In this document: one piece after another, positions 1-9,324 of the stretch
Numbering within the stretch: the first letter of the stretch is position 1
Layout of the letters: every line of letters starts with the position of its first letter
Assembly (NCBI GenBank): GCA_050730655.1
Contig: JBOHNL010000005.1
Span: 558,001 to 622,000, forward strand
DNA length: 64,000 bases
Origin: JAFEBO01 sp050730655
GTDB taxonomy: Bacteria > Planctomycetota > Phycisphaerae > Phycisphaerales > UBA1924
Direction: 5' to 3'
Translations under genes and position numbers: made by a program
Notes under the pieces: model-generated
What the model was told of the DNA's origin: nothing
The model's input: only the letters and a program-made list of their open reading frames with translations
Database searches by the model: none

Positions 1-2762
1 TGCCCGAGCGTGAGGTAATCAAGGCCGACATCGTGCAGGCACTTGAGGAACCGCAGGATCTTCGGATGATTCTCAAAGAACGCGAGCGACTGCTCGATTG
101 TCATATCGAGCACGTCCGCGATCGACTTGCCGCGATACAAGATCTCGAGTGTCTCGCGGTTGTACCGCTTGCCGTGACAGACCTCGCACTCCACAAACAC
201 ATCCGGCAGGAAGTGCATCTCGATTTTCTTGAGACCCTGACCCTCGCAGGCCTCGCAGCGCCCGCCCCCAGCTTCACCCCGCACGTTGAAGCTGAACCGA
301 CCGGGCTTATACCCGCGGATCTTGGCTTCCTTGGTCGCGACAAACACTTTGCGGATGTCGTCGAAGATGCCGACATACGTCGCCGGGTTCGAGCGTGGCG
401 TCCGCCCGATCGGTGACTGGTCCACTTCGATCACTCTATCCAGTGTCTTGGGCCACTTGAACGATGCGTGCGCCCCCGGCTTGTCGCGCCGACCGAGCAA
501 CTGGTTGTTCGCGCTCACCAGTACGATGTCGTTCACGAGTGTCGACTTGCCCGAGCCGCTCACGCCCGTGACGCACACCAGCCCGCCCGTCGGCAGCGAG
601 ACATCGATCTTCTTGAGATTGTTATGCGTCGCGCCCTTGATGACGATCGCGTTTTTGGTGTCGAGCTTGCGCCGTTCCCTGGGGACCGGAATGTGCTTGC
701 GCCCCGAGAGGTAGTCGCCCGTGAGCGATTCTTTGACGGCGCAGATCTCCTTGACCGTTCCCTGCGCGACAATCCGTCCGCCGTGCACGCCCGGTCCTGG
801 GCCGACGTCGAGCACATGGTCCGCCGCACGAATCATGTCTTCGTCGTGTTCGACCACCAGCACGCTGTTGCCGATATTCGCGAGATGCCGAAGCGTGCGA
901 ATCAGCCGGTCGTTGTCGCGCTGGTGCAGGCCGATTGTCGGTTCATCAAGCACGTAGCACGCGCCGACGAGTCCGCTGCCAACCTGGGTTGCGAGCCGGA
1001 TGCGCTGTGCCTCGCCGCCCGACAGCGTCGCGGTTTTGCGATCGAGCGAGAGATACTCGAGGCCCACCCCGGTCAGGAACCGCAACCGGTTGTTGATCTC
1101 TTTGAGGATTGGCTCCGCGATCGACTGCTGCTCCTTCGTCAGTTTGAGCTGCCCGATGTAATCGATCGCATCCACGATGTTCAGCCGCGAAAACTCGGCG
1201 ATATTCAGCATCGTGCCGTCGTGTTTCGGACGACCGATGACGGTCTCCGAAAAAGCCTTCTTCGTGTCGGCCTTGTGTGCGCTGGTGAGCAAGACATGCA
1301 GCGCTTCAAGCCGGAGTCGATCTCCGAGGCACTCCTGGCAGGGCTTGGTGGACATGAACTGTCCAAGCCATTCCTTGACCGTGGGGTTGTCCGTCTTTCC
1401 CCACCATTCGGTGAGCTCGGGAACGACGCCCTGCCAGTTCCCCTTGCTCCCAACCTTGAGCTTCGTGACTTTGCCAGTCGCCGGGTCGCCCGAGAATCCG
1501 TAGAGCAGCATCTGCCGCTGATCCTTCGAAAACGTCGAAACCGGTGCGTTGTAATCAACGCCCATCGCCTTGCAGAACTTCTTCAGCCCGCGCTGGAACC
1601 ATGCGCGCACCGCCATGTTCTTGGCGTACGCCTCGACCGCACCCTGCGCGAGCGACTTCGCCTCGTTGGGCATCACGAGCGCTTCATCGAGTTCAAGCAG
1701 ATTGCCAAGACCCGAGCATGTCTTACACGCACCCTGCGGCGAATTGAACGAGAACAGCCGGGGCTCCAACTCCTCGAGCGCAACTTCCGGATGATCCGGA
1801 TCAGAAAACCGCGTCGAGTACGTCGAGTCGCGCCACTTGCCGCCCTCCTCCTCGATCGAAACGACCGCAGTTCCCTGCGCCACGCGCAGCGCCGCCTCGA
1901 CCGACTCCGCCACGCGCTGCCGCGTCTGGGGGCCAAACGAAATGCGGTCGATCACCGCATCGATGCTGTGCTTCTCGAAGCGGCCCAGTTTGAGCGGATT
2001 CTCGCTCGGATCTTTCAGCACATCGCGCAGCTCAAGCAATTTCCCGTTCACTCGAGCGCGGGCCCATCCCTGCTTGACCAAATCCTCGAGCACGTCTCGA
2101 TGAAAACCCTTCTTGCCGCGAACAACGGGCGCCAGGATCATGAACCGCGCGGGCTTGTCCTTGGTCGATGCCTCTCCCGCGCGTGCGATCACCGCATCCA
2201 CAATCTGGCTGCTCCCCATCGCGCTGATCACGCGCCCGGAGCGCTCCAGAACCGATCCATCCTTCTTCGTCTTCGTCGGCGCCCACGAGTGAGGCGTGCC
2301 GCAGCGAGCGAAGAGCAATCGCAAATAGTCGTAAATTTCCGTGGTCGTCGCAACAGTCGAGCGCGGGTTGCTGCTCGCGCTCCGCTGCTCGATCGCGATG
2401 GTGGGTGGCACGCCCTCCACCTCATCCACATCCGGCTTCTTGAGCTGCTCAAGAAACTGCCGCGCATACGCGGAGAGAGACTCCATGTACTTGCGCTGAC
2501 CTTCGGCGAAGATCGTGTCAAACGCCAGACTGCTCTTGCCGCTGCCCGACAATCCAGTAATCACCACCAGCTTGTCGCGCGGAATCTCGACATCGATATT
2601 TTTGAGGTTGTGCTCGCGCGCCCCTCGGACATGGATGATCCGATTCTCGTACGCGCTCGATCGGCGCAGCCCTCCATCCCCCTTCGTCTTCACTTCGACG
2701 ACGGGCGACGCCTCCCGGGTCTTCTTCACCGGTGCGGTTTCTGCATTCGAAGTTGGCGGCAC
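1..2762 (-). CDS. uvrA: UvrA excinuclease ABC subunit A (C-terminus outside window)
   Basis: DNA damage sensor of nucleotide excision repair; a dimeric ABC ATPase that loads UvrB on lesions. About 920 codons are visible. The first Walker A (GLSGSGKS) is at residues 70-77, followed by the FAEGQRKYMESLSAYARQFL stretch, the first ABC signature LSGGEAQRIRLA, a second Walker A (GVSGSGKS) and a CEACEGQG...CEVCHGKRYN zinc module. The reading runs off position 1 just after LDYLTLG, so the last signature motif is missing. The start is taken as GTG at 2762 because GAGGAG lies 9 bases upstream; GTG 2783 is also in frame. No ATG is available. The N-terminus is about 38 residues longer than in E. coli UvrA and is charged. 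uvrB lies 400 bp upstream on the same strand. Confidence 0.97.
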   Translation of the reverse strand, partial: MPPTSNAETAPVKKTREASPVVEVKTKGDGGLRRSSAYENRIIHVRGAREHNLKNIDVEIPRDKLVVITGLSGSGKSSLAFDTIFAEGQRKYMESLSAYARQFLEQLKKPDVDEVEGVPPTIAIEQRSASSNPRSTVATTTEIYDYLRLLFARCGTPHSWAPTKTKKDGSVLERSGRVISAMGSSQIVDAVIARAGEASTKDKPARFMILAPVVRGKKGFHRDVLEDLVKQGWARARVNGKLLELRDVLKDPSENPLKLGRFEKHSIDAVIDRISFGPQTRQRVAESVEAALRVAQGTAVVSIEEEGGKWRDSTYSTRFSDPDHPEVALEELEPRLFSFNSPQGACKTCSGLGNLLELDEALVMPNEAKSLAQGAVEAYAKNMAVRAWFQRGLKKFCKAMGVDYNAPVSTFSKDQRQMLLYGFSGDPATGKVTKLKVGSKGNWQGVVPELTEWWGKTDNPTVKEWLGQFMSTKPCQECLGDRLRLEALHVLLTSAHKADTKKAFSETVIGRPKHDGTMLNIAEFSRLNIVDAIDYIGQLKLTKEQQSIAEPILKEINNRLRFLTGVGLEYLSLDRKTATLSGGEAQRIRLATQVGSGLVGACYVLDEPTIGLHQRDNDRLIRTLRHLANIGNSVLVVEHDEDMIRAADHVLDVGPGPGVHGGRIVAQGTVKEICAVKESLTGDYLSGRKHIPVPRERRKLDTKNAIVIKGATHNNLKKIDVSLPTGGLVCVTGVSGSGKSTLVNDIVLVSANNQLLGRRDKPGAHASFKWPKTLDRVIEVDQSPIGRTPRSNPATYVGIFDDIRKVFVATKEAKIRGYKPGRFSFNVRGEAGGGRCEACEGQGLKKIEMHFLPDVFVECEVCHGKRYNRETLEILYRGKSIADVLDMTIEQSLAFFENHPKILRFLKCLHDVGLDYLTLG

Positions 2763-2853
2763 TTTCCTCTTCTCCTCAGGCACGAAACGACTGTAAGCGA
2801 GCCACGTTCGGGATTCGTTCAGAAGCCCTTTTCGGAGTCAAAATTGTGGATTC

Positions 2854-3099
2854 CTACCGACCCGGCTCTGGCTGCTGAGCGGAAATCTTCGGTAGCGGGG
2901 CCGTCGTCGCGGGCTGGGCCTCTGCCGCGGCACGCGCCGCCTCCCGACGGCGAGCCTCGACCGAACCCCGCGCCCGAAACATCCCCAAAATCATAAACCC
3001 GATCGCGATTCCGATGCAGTAGATCCCAAGTCGGTACAGGAATCCCGCGCGATCGGTGGGGGGTTTTCGCTGCTCAATTTCGACCGGGAGTTGGTCCAC
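2854..3099 (-). CDS. small single-pass membrane protein, unknown
   Basis: About 81 residues: a short polar N-terminus, one hydrophobic segment (LGIYCIGIAIGFMILGMF) at roughly residues 24-41, then an Arg/Ala-rich cytoplasmic-looking tail (ARRREAARAAAEAQ) ending in a proline-rich tip. GTG at 3099 is preceded by AGGA; TTG at 3105 is also possible. It sits between uvrB and uvrA on the same strand, so it is probably co-transcribed with them. I recognise no family. The positive-inside pattern and the clean membrane segment support a real gene; the small size limits confidence. Confidence 0.6.
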   Translation of the reverse strand: MDQLPVEIEQRKPPTDRAGFLYRLGIYCIGIAIGFMILGMFRARGSVEARRREAARAAAEAQPATTAPLPKISAQQPEPGR

Positions 3100-3178
3100 A
3101 CACAATCCTACGTCTCATCATTCCAGGCCGTCTGTCGGATGTTTCTCATCGAGGAAGATCGCTCGGCCGTCCAGCGAT

Positions 3179-5398
3179 TCAGGTATTGCCCTTTTTCCGC
3201 GATGCTCGGGTAATTTTGACGCCGGGCATTCCCGGCCGTTTGCGAGATTTCGCTTCGGCCTGTTCGCTCAATTCCGATCGGCGAACACGCGTCGAGCCGG
3301 CCGATTTCATCGCCTTTTCCAATCGCTGTTCGAGCGACTTGAGTTGATCACGCAGGATCGCCGCGGCCTCGAAGTCGAGCTTCTGCGCCGCCTCCACCAT
3401 CTCCTGCTTGATCGTGACAAGCAACTCCGGAATCTCATAGTCGGCCTCGCGCTCGCGCACCGCGTCGCGAGCCTGCTTGCGCCCTTTAAGCGTTGTCTCC
3501 AGGCCGCGCCGAATTTCCTTCTTGATCGTCTCGGGCGTGATGCCGTGTTTTTCGTTGTACGCAATCTGCTTCGTACGCCGCCGCTCGGTCTCCGAGATGG
3601 CCGCCTGCATCGCGGGCGTCATCTTGTCCGCGTACATGATCACAAGCGCGTTGACGTTGCGTGCCGCACGCCCCATCTGCTGAATGAGACTCGTTGGTGA
3701 ACGCAGGAAGCCTTCCTTGTCCGCGTCGAGAATGCACACGAGCGAAACTTCGGGCAAATCCAGCCCTTCGCGCAGCAGGTTCACGCCGACCAGCACATCG
3801 AACTCACCCAGCCGCAGGTCCGTCAATATCGCAACACGCTCCAGCGTCTCCACTTCGCTGTGCAGATATCGAACCCGCAGCCCCTTCTGATCGAGATAGC
3901 TCGTCAGATCTTCGCACAAACGCTTTGTCAGCGCCGTCACCAGCACGCGCTCACCTATCGCCACGCGCTCCTGGCAGCGCTCGATGAGATCGGGCACCTG
4001 TCCCTGCGCCGGCTTCACTTCGATGATCGGATCAAGCAATCCCGTTGGCCGGATCACCTGCTCGGCAATCTCGCCCTCGGTGCGCTGCAGTTCATACGGT
4101 CCCGGCGTCGCGCTCACAAACGCGATCTGCGGCACGATCGCCTCAAACTCCTCAAATCGCAGCGGACGGTTGTCCATCGCGCTCGGCAACCGGAATCCGT
4201 GATCAACCAGCACCGTCTTGCGTGCCTGATCGCCGTTGAACATCGCGCGGATCTGCGGCAGCGTCACGTGAGACTCATCGATGATGAGCAGCCAATCCCG
4301 ATAGTTCGGCCGGCGCGATGTCGCAAGGCGCTCCGGTGTGCCCTCTTGCGCCTCGCGGACGCCACGAGGCGCCGTGAAATATCCGCCCTTGCCGGCAGGC
4401 GGTGCATAGTCGAAGTAGTCCATCAGCGTGAACGGGCGCTCCCCACGCTGGCGTCCATCTATGAAACGCGAGTAGTTCTCGATTCCCTGGCAGATGCCGG
4501 TTTCTTCCAGCATCTCAAGGTCGTACTTCGTGCGGCTGATCAGTCTCTGCGCCTCAAGTAGCTTCCCCTGCGAACGCAGCTCGAGCACCCGCGCATCCAT
4601 TTCCGCCCGGATCGCCACCAGCACACCCTGCATCTGCTCTTCGGGCATGACGTAGTGCACAGCCGGGAACAGAAAGAACTGCCGCTCTTCGGCCAGCACT
4701 TCGCCCGAGGTCGGATTCACCAGATCAACGCGATCGATCTCGTCACCAAAAAGTTCAACCCGCACGGCATACTTCTCATACGCCGGCCAGATCTCGATCG
4801 CGTCGCCACGCACACGGAACTGCGCGCGTTTGAATTCAATCTCGCTCCGCCCATACTGCATCGCCGTGAGACCCAACAAAAACTCGCGCCGGTCGACGCG
4901 CGAGCCCTTGGTGATCGTCAGAACCTTTTCGCCGTACGCCTCGGGGCTACCAAGACCGAAGATGCACGAGACCGATGCAACAACCACCGTGTCGCGCCGA
5001 CTCAGAATGTTGCTGGTCGCGGCGAGGCGCAACTGATCAAGATCATCGTTGCGCGACGAATCCTTCTCGATGTAGATGTCGCGCTGCGGGATGTACGCTT
5101 CGGGCTGGTAGTAGTCGTAGTAGCTGACGAAGTAGTTGACGCTGTTGCTGGGCAGAAAGCCGCGCAGCTCCTCGTAGAGCTGTGCCGCGAGCGTTTTGTT
5201 GTGGCTGATGATCAGCGTCGGCTTGCCGAGATTCGCGATGACGTTCGCCATCGTGAACGTCTTGCCGGTTCCCGTTGCGCCAAGCAGACAGACCGCCGGC
5301 TTGCCCGCGCCCAGCCCCTCGGTGAGCTGTTTAATCGCGGTCGGCTGATCGCCGGTCGGTTTGAACGGTGCGACAACTTGGAACTGTTTCGGCTGCAC
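3179..5398 (-). CDS. uvrB: UvrB excinuclease ABC subunit B
   Basis: Damage-verifying helicase-like subunit of nucleotide excision repair. About 739 residues from the chosen GTG start at 5398. Walker A GATGTGKT is at residues 40-47; the beta-hairpin region follows (SYYDYYQPEAYIP), then the DESH box (LIIDESHVTLPQIR), the SATPG motif, helicase motifs ending in QQMGRAARN, and a C-terminal UVR domain (KQEMVEAAQKLDFEAAAILR) that binds UvrC. A basic tail of about 45 residues after the UVR domain is longer than usual. The open frame continues upstream to 5497, but the family begins at FQVVAPFKPTGDQ, which favours the GTG. No strong Shine-Dalgarno is visible. It is divergent from the PilZ-DnaJ gene across about 150 bp. 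Confidence 0.97.
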   Translation of the reverse strand: MQPKQFQVVAPFKPTGDQPTAIKQLTEGLGAGKPAVCLLGATGTGKTFTMANVIANLGKPTLIISHNKTLAAQLYEELRGFLPSNSVNYFVSYYDYYQPEAYIPQRDIYIEKDSSRNDDLDQLRLAATSNILSRRDTVVVASVSCIFGLGSPEAYGEKVLTITKGSRVDRREFLLGLTAMQYGRSEIEFKRAQFRVRGDAIEIWPAYEKYAVRVELFGDEIDRVDLVNPTSGEVLAEERQFFLFPAVHYVMPEEQMQGVLVAIRAEMDARVLELRSQGKLLEAQRLISRTKYDLEMLEETGICQGIENYSRFIDGRQRGERPFTLMDYFDYAPPAGKGGYFTAPRGVREAQEGTPERLATSRRPNYRDWLLIIDESHVTLPQIRAMFNGDQARKTVLVDHGFRLPSAMDNRPLRFEEFEAIVPQIAFVSATPGPYELQRTEGEIAEQVIRPTGLLDPIIEVKPAQGQVPDLIERCQERVAIGERVLVTALTKRLCEDLTSYLDQKGLRVRYLHSEVETLERVAILTDLRLGEFDVLVGVNLLREGLDLPEVSLVCILDADKEGFLRSPTSLIQQMGRAARNVNALVIMYADKMTPAMQAAISETERRRTKQIAYNEKHGITPETIKKEIRRGLETTLKGRKQARDAVREREADYEIPELLVTIKQEMVEAAQKLDFEAAAILRDQLKSLEQRLEKAMKSAGSTRVRRSELSEQAEAKSRKRPGMPGVKITRASRKKGNT

Positions 5399-5545
5399 GT
5401 GCCAGCGTATCCCGGCGGGCGAACAAAAGCCCAACGCCCGAGAACCTCGCGGCAATCTCGTCACGATCCGGTCAGAAGTCCCGGGCGCTGCAGCCATTGC
5501 AAAGACGACCTCTGCAAGAACAAGCGGCCGGACGATGTTGGTCGC

Positions 5546-6160
5546 ATGAGGTGGATCAAAGACAAGATAAAAGCGAAGGCCGGCACCGACAAGGTTACCG
5601 CACCAGCCCCCGAGCGTCCGCGTGTTTCACGTGGCGGCAAGCGCTACGACACGCGCATGACCGACTCGGTGCTCGGCAGCGTGGTCGATCTCTCCATCGA
5701 TGGTGCCCGAGTTGTCACACGATCCGAACCGAATGTGCGCGCAGGTCACGTCTTCGAGATCGCAATCGCATGCGAGGGGCATCGCGTCTTTGTGCTCTCG
5801 CGTGTCGCGTGGACGCGAAAGATCGACAAGGACCTCTGGAATATCGGTCTGCACTTCTTCGATGCGGATTCGCACACGCGGATCGACATGGAAAAGCTGC
5901 TCGATTCCTGCGCCTCGGGTCGCGAGATGCTTCCAACGAGCGTGGAAGTGGAGGATCTGTACGCCGTACTCGGCGTGCCCCGCGAATCTTCACTCGATCA
6001 GATCCGCACGGCCTACCGAAGGCTCGCTCGCCAGTTCCATCCCGATCACGCGCCCGACGAAGAATCCTCGCGGCGATTTTCACGCATCAGCAAGAGCTAC
6101 ATGGTGCTGCGCGACGAAAGCCTGCGCCGCCGCTATGACCAGCTCTTGACGGCGGCGTGA
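5546..6160 (+). CDS. PilZ-DnaJ domain fusion protein
   Basis: 204 residues. The N-terminal half reads as a PilZ domain (cyclic di-GMP binding): the RxxxR motif is R33-R37 (RYDTR) and the DxSxxG motif is D48-S50-G53 (DLSIDG). The C-terminal part (about 137-199) is a J domain with the HPD motif at 165-167 (QFHPDHAP), which stimulates Hsp70 ATPase activity. A linker of about 20 residues separates them. ATG 5546 begins a short basic N-terminus (MRWIKDKIKAKAG); upstream codons in the same frame are antisense to uvrB. The combination suggests a Hsp70 co-chaperone gated by c-di-GMP, which is inference. There is no dnaK nearby. Confidence 0.88.
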   Translation: MRWIKDKIKAKAGTDKVTAPAPERPRVSRGGKRYDTRMTDSVLGSVVDLSIDGARVVTRSEPNVRAGHVFEIAIACEGHRVFVLSRVAWTRKIDKDLWNIGLHFFDADSHTRIDMEKLLDSCASGREMLPTSVEVEDLYAVLGVPRESSLDQIRTAYRRLARQFHPDHAPDEESSRRFSRISKSYMVLRDESLRRRYDQLLTAA

Positions 6161-6547
6161 TCGGCCGCGCTTTTACTGCCTGATTCGCGCCGCTCGACGC
6201 GCCGTCCTTCCCTACGACCGAGTCACGGTGCTCCATAAATGCCAAGTTCCGGCGCATCGGCGCCTCATCCAAGCAGCACGCTCTGCCCGCCCTATTTCGG
6301 TCTGCGCGAGAGCCGAATACGGCCCGGCGACCCTGCCCCGCTTCCCCGATCATTGATCGCAACATATTGCTGTAGCGGCCGTTGCATGAACACTCGCGAG
6401 AGTCGGGGCCATTCGACTTCACCCGCACCTCATCTGCCCAAATGAGTCGCCATTTATCGCGCATTTACCGACGCGCCAAGTCGCGAACCCACAATTCTCT
6501 TGCCAGTATGAATTCACATGCTGCGTAACTCCGAGAGGGAACGACCC
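6161..6547. other. intergenic, no feature seen
   Basis: Nearly 390 bases between the PilZ-DnaJ gene and the receiver-like gene. I see no convincing open frame, hairpin with T-tract, or promoter pair on either strand. It presumably holds the promoter of the downstream gene. Confidence 0.5.
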
Positions 6548-6985
6548 ATGGCTTGGCTATCAACTCGCACGACCGTGATGGCACTCGACGTTTTCTGGCC
6601 CGTGGGGCGCGCGCTCGGTCGCGTGCTGCAGCGATCGGATTCGATCAATTGGGCGGGCCTCGCCGTCGACGCCGCCAGTTGGCGTGAGATGCTGATCTGC
6701 ATCCAGCCCGACGTCGCGCTCATCGACCCCTTGGGTTTCGGCCGGACTTCGGATGAACTGGTTCGTCTCACCAGGAGCATCTCGCCCGACACCAAAGTCA
6801 TTCTCTTTGTTCCGACCATCAGCGAGCCGATCGTGCAGCGCTGGTACGACGCCGGCGCCGACGCCTGCATCGCCAAGTGGATGGTCCCCGAACTCATCCG
6901 CGAAGTGATCGAGAACGTCCAGAATCAGATTTTCGATCGCTGCGCTCTTTCGGATCGCGTCTCTCCGCTGTACGCCTCTGCATGA
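6548..6985 (+). CDS. stand-alone receiver-like (REC) protein
   Basis: 145 residues resembling a response-regulator receiver domain without an output domain. The putative phospho-acceptor is D60 (VALIDPLGF), with T90 (LFVPTISE) and K110 (CIAKWM) in the expected order. Only one acidic residue (D14) is present where receivers normally have an acidic pair, so phosphorylation competence is doubtful. ATG 6548 has GAGAGGGA upstream at good spacing; ATG 6518 is an alternative. No kinase is adjacent. Likely an atypical, CheY-like signalling protein. Confidence 0.75.
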   Translation: MAWLSTRTTVMALDVFWPVGRALGRVLQRSDSINWAGLAVDAASWREMLICIQPDVALIDPLGFGRTSDELVRLTRSISPDTKVILFVPTISEPIVQRWYDAGADACIAKWMVPELIREVIENVQNQIFDRCALSDRVSPLYASA

Positions 6986-7081
6986 CTCCCCCTCGAGTCG
7001 GAGGGCGCCCGAGTTGAGCACCCTCCGCCTTTGCCCGTAAACGCAAGCACGTTTTCTCCCGGATCGCACTAGCCTTCCTTC

Positions 7082-7840
7082 ATGTGCGGCAGATTCACCC
7101 ACATGTACACCTGGGAAGAGCTGGTTCTTCTCATGAACGCGCTGCAGCCCGGCGCCACGCTGCCGGATGGGTTCTGGGAACGCATCCACGAGCGCCGCGA
7201 GAAATACGAACGAAACAAGGGCAAACGCTTCAACGTTGCGCCGACGCAGTCGGTCCCGATTCTCCGCACGGACGCCGCAGGGATGCTCGAACCCGCGATT
7301 CTTCGCTGGGGCCTAATTCCCTCGTGGTCAAGGGATGAAGCCATCGGCGCCAGGTGCATCAACGCGCGCAGCGAGGACGCGGGTTCAAAGCCGGCGTTTC
7401 GTGCCGCAGCGAAACACCGACGCTGTTTGGTGCCGATGTCGAGTTTTTATGAGTGGGAGCCGCTCGAAGGCCAGAAGTTCAAGCAGCCGTGGTCGATCCG
7501 GGTTGCCCATACCAACATCTTTGCGGTGGCGGGCCTTTGGGAGGGGTGGGAGCACGGTCCAGAACCGATCGAGACGTTCACGATTCTGACGTGTGAACCC
7601 AATGAATTGATGGCGAGATTTCACGCGCGGATGCCCGTGATCGTGTCGCCGGAGATGTACAGGGTTTGGATGGATCCGGCGCGCGAGAACTACGCGGATT
7701 TGGGCGAGGTACTGAAGCCATTCGCGGCGGAGAAGATGGAAGCGCATCGGGTGAGCACGCGGGTGAATTCGGTGGCGAACGACGATGCCGGGTTGCTTGA
7801 TCCGGTCGGGCCACGGAGCCGGGGACGCTGTTTGGGTTAG
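7082..7840 (+). CDS. SRAP (HMCES/YedK-type) abasic-site protein
   Basis: 252 residues. The family covalently caps abasic sites in single-stranded DNA through the Cys exposed after Met removal, forming a thiazolidine. Here the protein starts MCGRF, so Cys2 is present, and the other active-site residues are visible: N51 (NVAPTQ), the NARSE motif at 94-98, E124 (SFYEW) and H181 (FHARMPVIV). The start is fixed by the need for Cys at position 2; there is no clear Shine-Dalgarno. It has a C-terminal extension of about 25 residues. It lies among other DNA-protection genes but looks monocistronic. Confidence 0.94.
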   Translation: MCGRFTHMYTWEELVLLMNALQPGATLPDGFWERIHERREKYERNKGKRFNVAPTQSVPILRTDAAGMLEPAILRWGLIPSWSRDEAIGARCINARSEDAGSKPAFRAAAKHRRCLVPMSSFYEWEPLEGQKFKQPWSIRVAHTNIFAVAGLWEGWEHGPEPIETFTILTCEPNELMARFHARMPVIVSPEMYRVWMDPARENYADLGEVLKPFAAEKMEAHRVSTRVNSVANDDAGLLDPVGPRSRGRCLG

Positions 7841-8033
7841 CGTGGCTCGCTGAACACGTCATGAACGATTTGGGGATCGAGATCCGTCCTGATGCGATTG
7901 CCGCCGTTCGAAACAAACAACATGCGCGAGATGAATCACGTTTTAGTGGTAACTCACTGCGTGCGCAGGATGGAACACGATTGTTACTTCAGTGTTGAAC
8001 AGTCGGGGTGCGCGGAAAGGGCAAGAGTACATC

Positions 8034-8297
8034 ATGGCAAAAAAGAAGAAAAGCAAGAAGGTCTCCGGTTCGTTCCTGAGCCATCCGATCTCGTCGTTGA
8101 TGGACATGATCACGCCGGGCGAGACGGTTCGCAAGAAAGGCCACAAGAAAGCGGGAAAGAAGGCCGGAAAGAAAGTAAGGCGGAAGAGCGGAAAGAAGAC
8201 CTCGAAAAAGAAGGCGCGCCACGCGGCAGGGATGGGGAGGGGAAAGCCAGAAATGAAGGCTGCGGGAAAGAAGCGAATGAAAGCGGGCATGCGGTAA
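8034..8297 (+). CDS. Lys-rich histone H1-like protein
   Basis: 87 residues, extremely basic. After MAKKKKSKK there is a short non-repetitive block (SGSFLSHPISSLMDMITPGE) and then a run of GKK/KKA repeats (KKAGKKAGKKVRRKSGKK) typical of bacterial H1-like DNA-binding proteins. ATG 8034 begins the Lys-rich stretch; the open frame continues 14 codons upstream without a better start. It is followed 43 bp later by the DUF3185 gene on the same strand. Role by analogy: nucleoid compaction. Low-complexity proteins are hard to assign, hence moderate confidence. Confidence 0.65.
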   Translation: MAKKKKSKKVSGSFLSHPISSLMDMITPGETVRKKGHKKAGKKAGKKVRRKSGKKTSKKKARHAAGMGRGKPEMKAAGKKRMKAGMR

Positions 8298-8340
8298 GGC
8301 CGCGCTCGCACCATGCCGTGAAGCTTGAAGGGAGAATCCA

Positions 8341-8562
8341 ATGAAAGCAAACATGCTTGTCGGGCTCGTCGTTCTGATTGTGGGCGTGGCGCTGCTAATC
8401 GTCGGCATCAATGCGTCGAACTCGGTTGCCGACCAGTTGAGCAACACATTCCTCGGCCGATTCACACAGGCGACCACCTGGTACATCATCGGCGGCATCG
8501 GCGTGTCGCTGTTGGGCGGGGTGATGATGTTCCTGGGTGCGGGCGGGAAGAAGCTTTCCTGA
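8341..8562 (+). CDS. DUF3185-type small membrane protein
   Basis: 73 residues with two membrane segments: residues about 5-24 (LVGLVVLIVGVALLIVGINA) and about 47-67 (WYIIGGIGVSLLGGVMMFLG), joined by a soluble loop SNSVADQLSNTFLGRFT. This two-helix layout and the ...GINASNS...TTWYIIGG pattern match the DUF3185 family. AAGGGAGAATCCA precedes the ATG, a good ribosome site. Function unknown; probably in the same transcript as the preceding H1-like gene. Confidence 0.8.
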   Translation: MKANMLVGLVVLIVGVALLIVGINASNSVADQLSNTFLGRFTQATTWYIIGGIGVSLLGGVMMFLGAGGKKLS

Positions 8563-8913
8563 CCGGGCTCGCGCGTAGCGCTGGCCGATTTGTTTGATAG
8601 AGCGCTGGAACATCCGGCTACTCCACGCCGTCAACCTAGCCGCTGGTGAAGCCGCTTCCGATGAGTCCGGCGAAGGGTGCATGTCGCGCACATGATTGCA
8701 AGCTGCGCAGCGATTGTGTCAATGACGACATACTCGCGCCATCGGTGGGTTTCCCGTTTTCGCGCGAATGACGCAGCGCATTCCGGCCTCAGCCTATCAG
8801 AGGGACTGGCAGGACACCGGTCGGGAAGCGCAGGTTGAGATGAAAGACAATGTCGCTGCCGCGGGCGAAAACGGGTATCATTTCATCGCACTCAACCCGA
8901 AGGAAAATCCACC
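8563..8913. other. intergenic, nothing recognised
   Basis: About 350 bases between the DUF3185 and Ohr genes. No open frame here has codon-like structure and I see no T-tailed hairpin. It should contain the ohr promoter and any OhrR operator, but I could not pick out a convincing palindrome. Confidence 0.45.
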
Positions 8914-9309
8914 ATGAGCGCCATCGTTCTGTGCACCGGCAAGACCCACAACACCAGCGGCAAGAGCGGCGGGACGCGCAGCGCCGATGGCCTCCTCGAT
9001 CTCAAGATGCCAGAGCCGCATCCGGCCGCGGAAAATCTATTCGGCGCCGCATGGTCGGCCTGTTACATGGGCGCGATTCAGCTCGCCGCGAGTCAGCAGA
9101 AGATCAAGCTTTCGGGTGAGCTGACTGTTGATGCCGAGATCGATCTGCTGCGCGACGGGAGTTCCTTCAACCTGCGCGCTCGGCTAAAAGTGACCGTACC
9201 CGGCGTCGAGCGAGAGCAGGCGCAGGCGCTCATCGACGCCGCGCACCTGATCTGCCCGTATTCGAAGGCGATTCACGGCCGCATCGAAGTGACGACCACG
9301 CTAGCGTGA
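8914..9309 (+). CDS. ohr: organic hydroperoxide resistance protein (Ohr/OsmC family)
   Basis: 131 residues. Ohr is a homodimeric thiol peroxidase that reduces organic hydroperoxides, with two catalytic cysteines. Both are present: C50 (AAWSACYMGAIQ) and C114 (HLICPYSKAIHG). The ADGLLDLK and NLFGAAW blocks are typical of the Ohr rather than the OsmC branch. Length matches the family (about 140). GAAGGAAAATCCACC precedes ATG 8914. No regulator of the OhrR type is adjacent. Confidence 0.93.
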   Translation: MSAIVLCTGKTHNTSGKSGGTRSADGLLDLKMPEPHPAAENLFGAAWSACYMGAIQLAASQQKIKLSGELTVDAEIDLLRDGSSFNLRARLKVTVPGVEREQAQALIDAAHLICPYSKAIHGRIEVTTTLA

Positions 9310-9324
9310 AGCGTCGCGCAAGTC

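Noticed and set aside
468..2996. 842-codon plus-strand open frame
   Set aside because: It is antisense to uvrA, which is recognised by conserved motifs; the plus-strand translation is Arg/His/Leu-rich without domains.
4655..5545. N-terminal extension of the PilZ-DnaJ open frame
   Set aside because: It overlaps uvrB in antisense and has antisense-like composition; the domain starts after ATG 5546.
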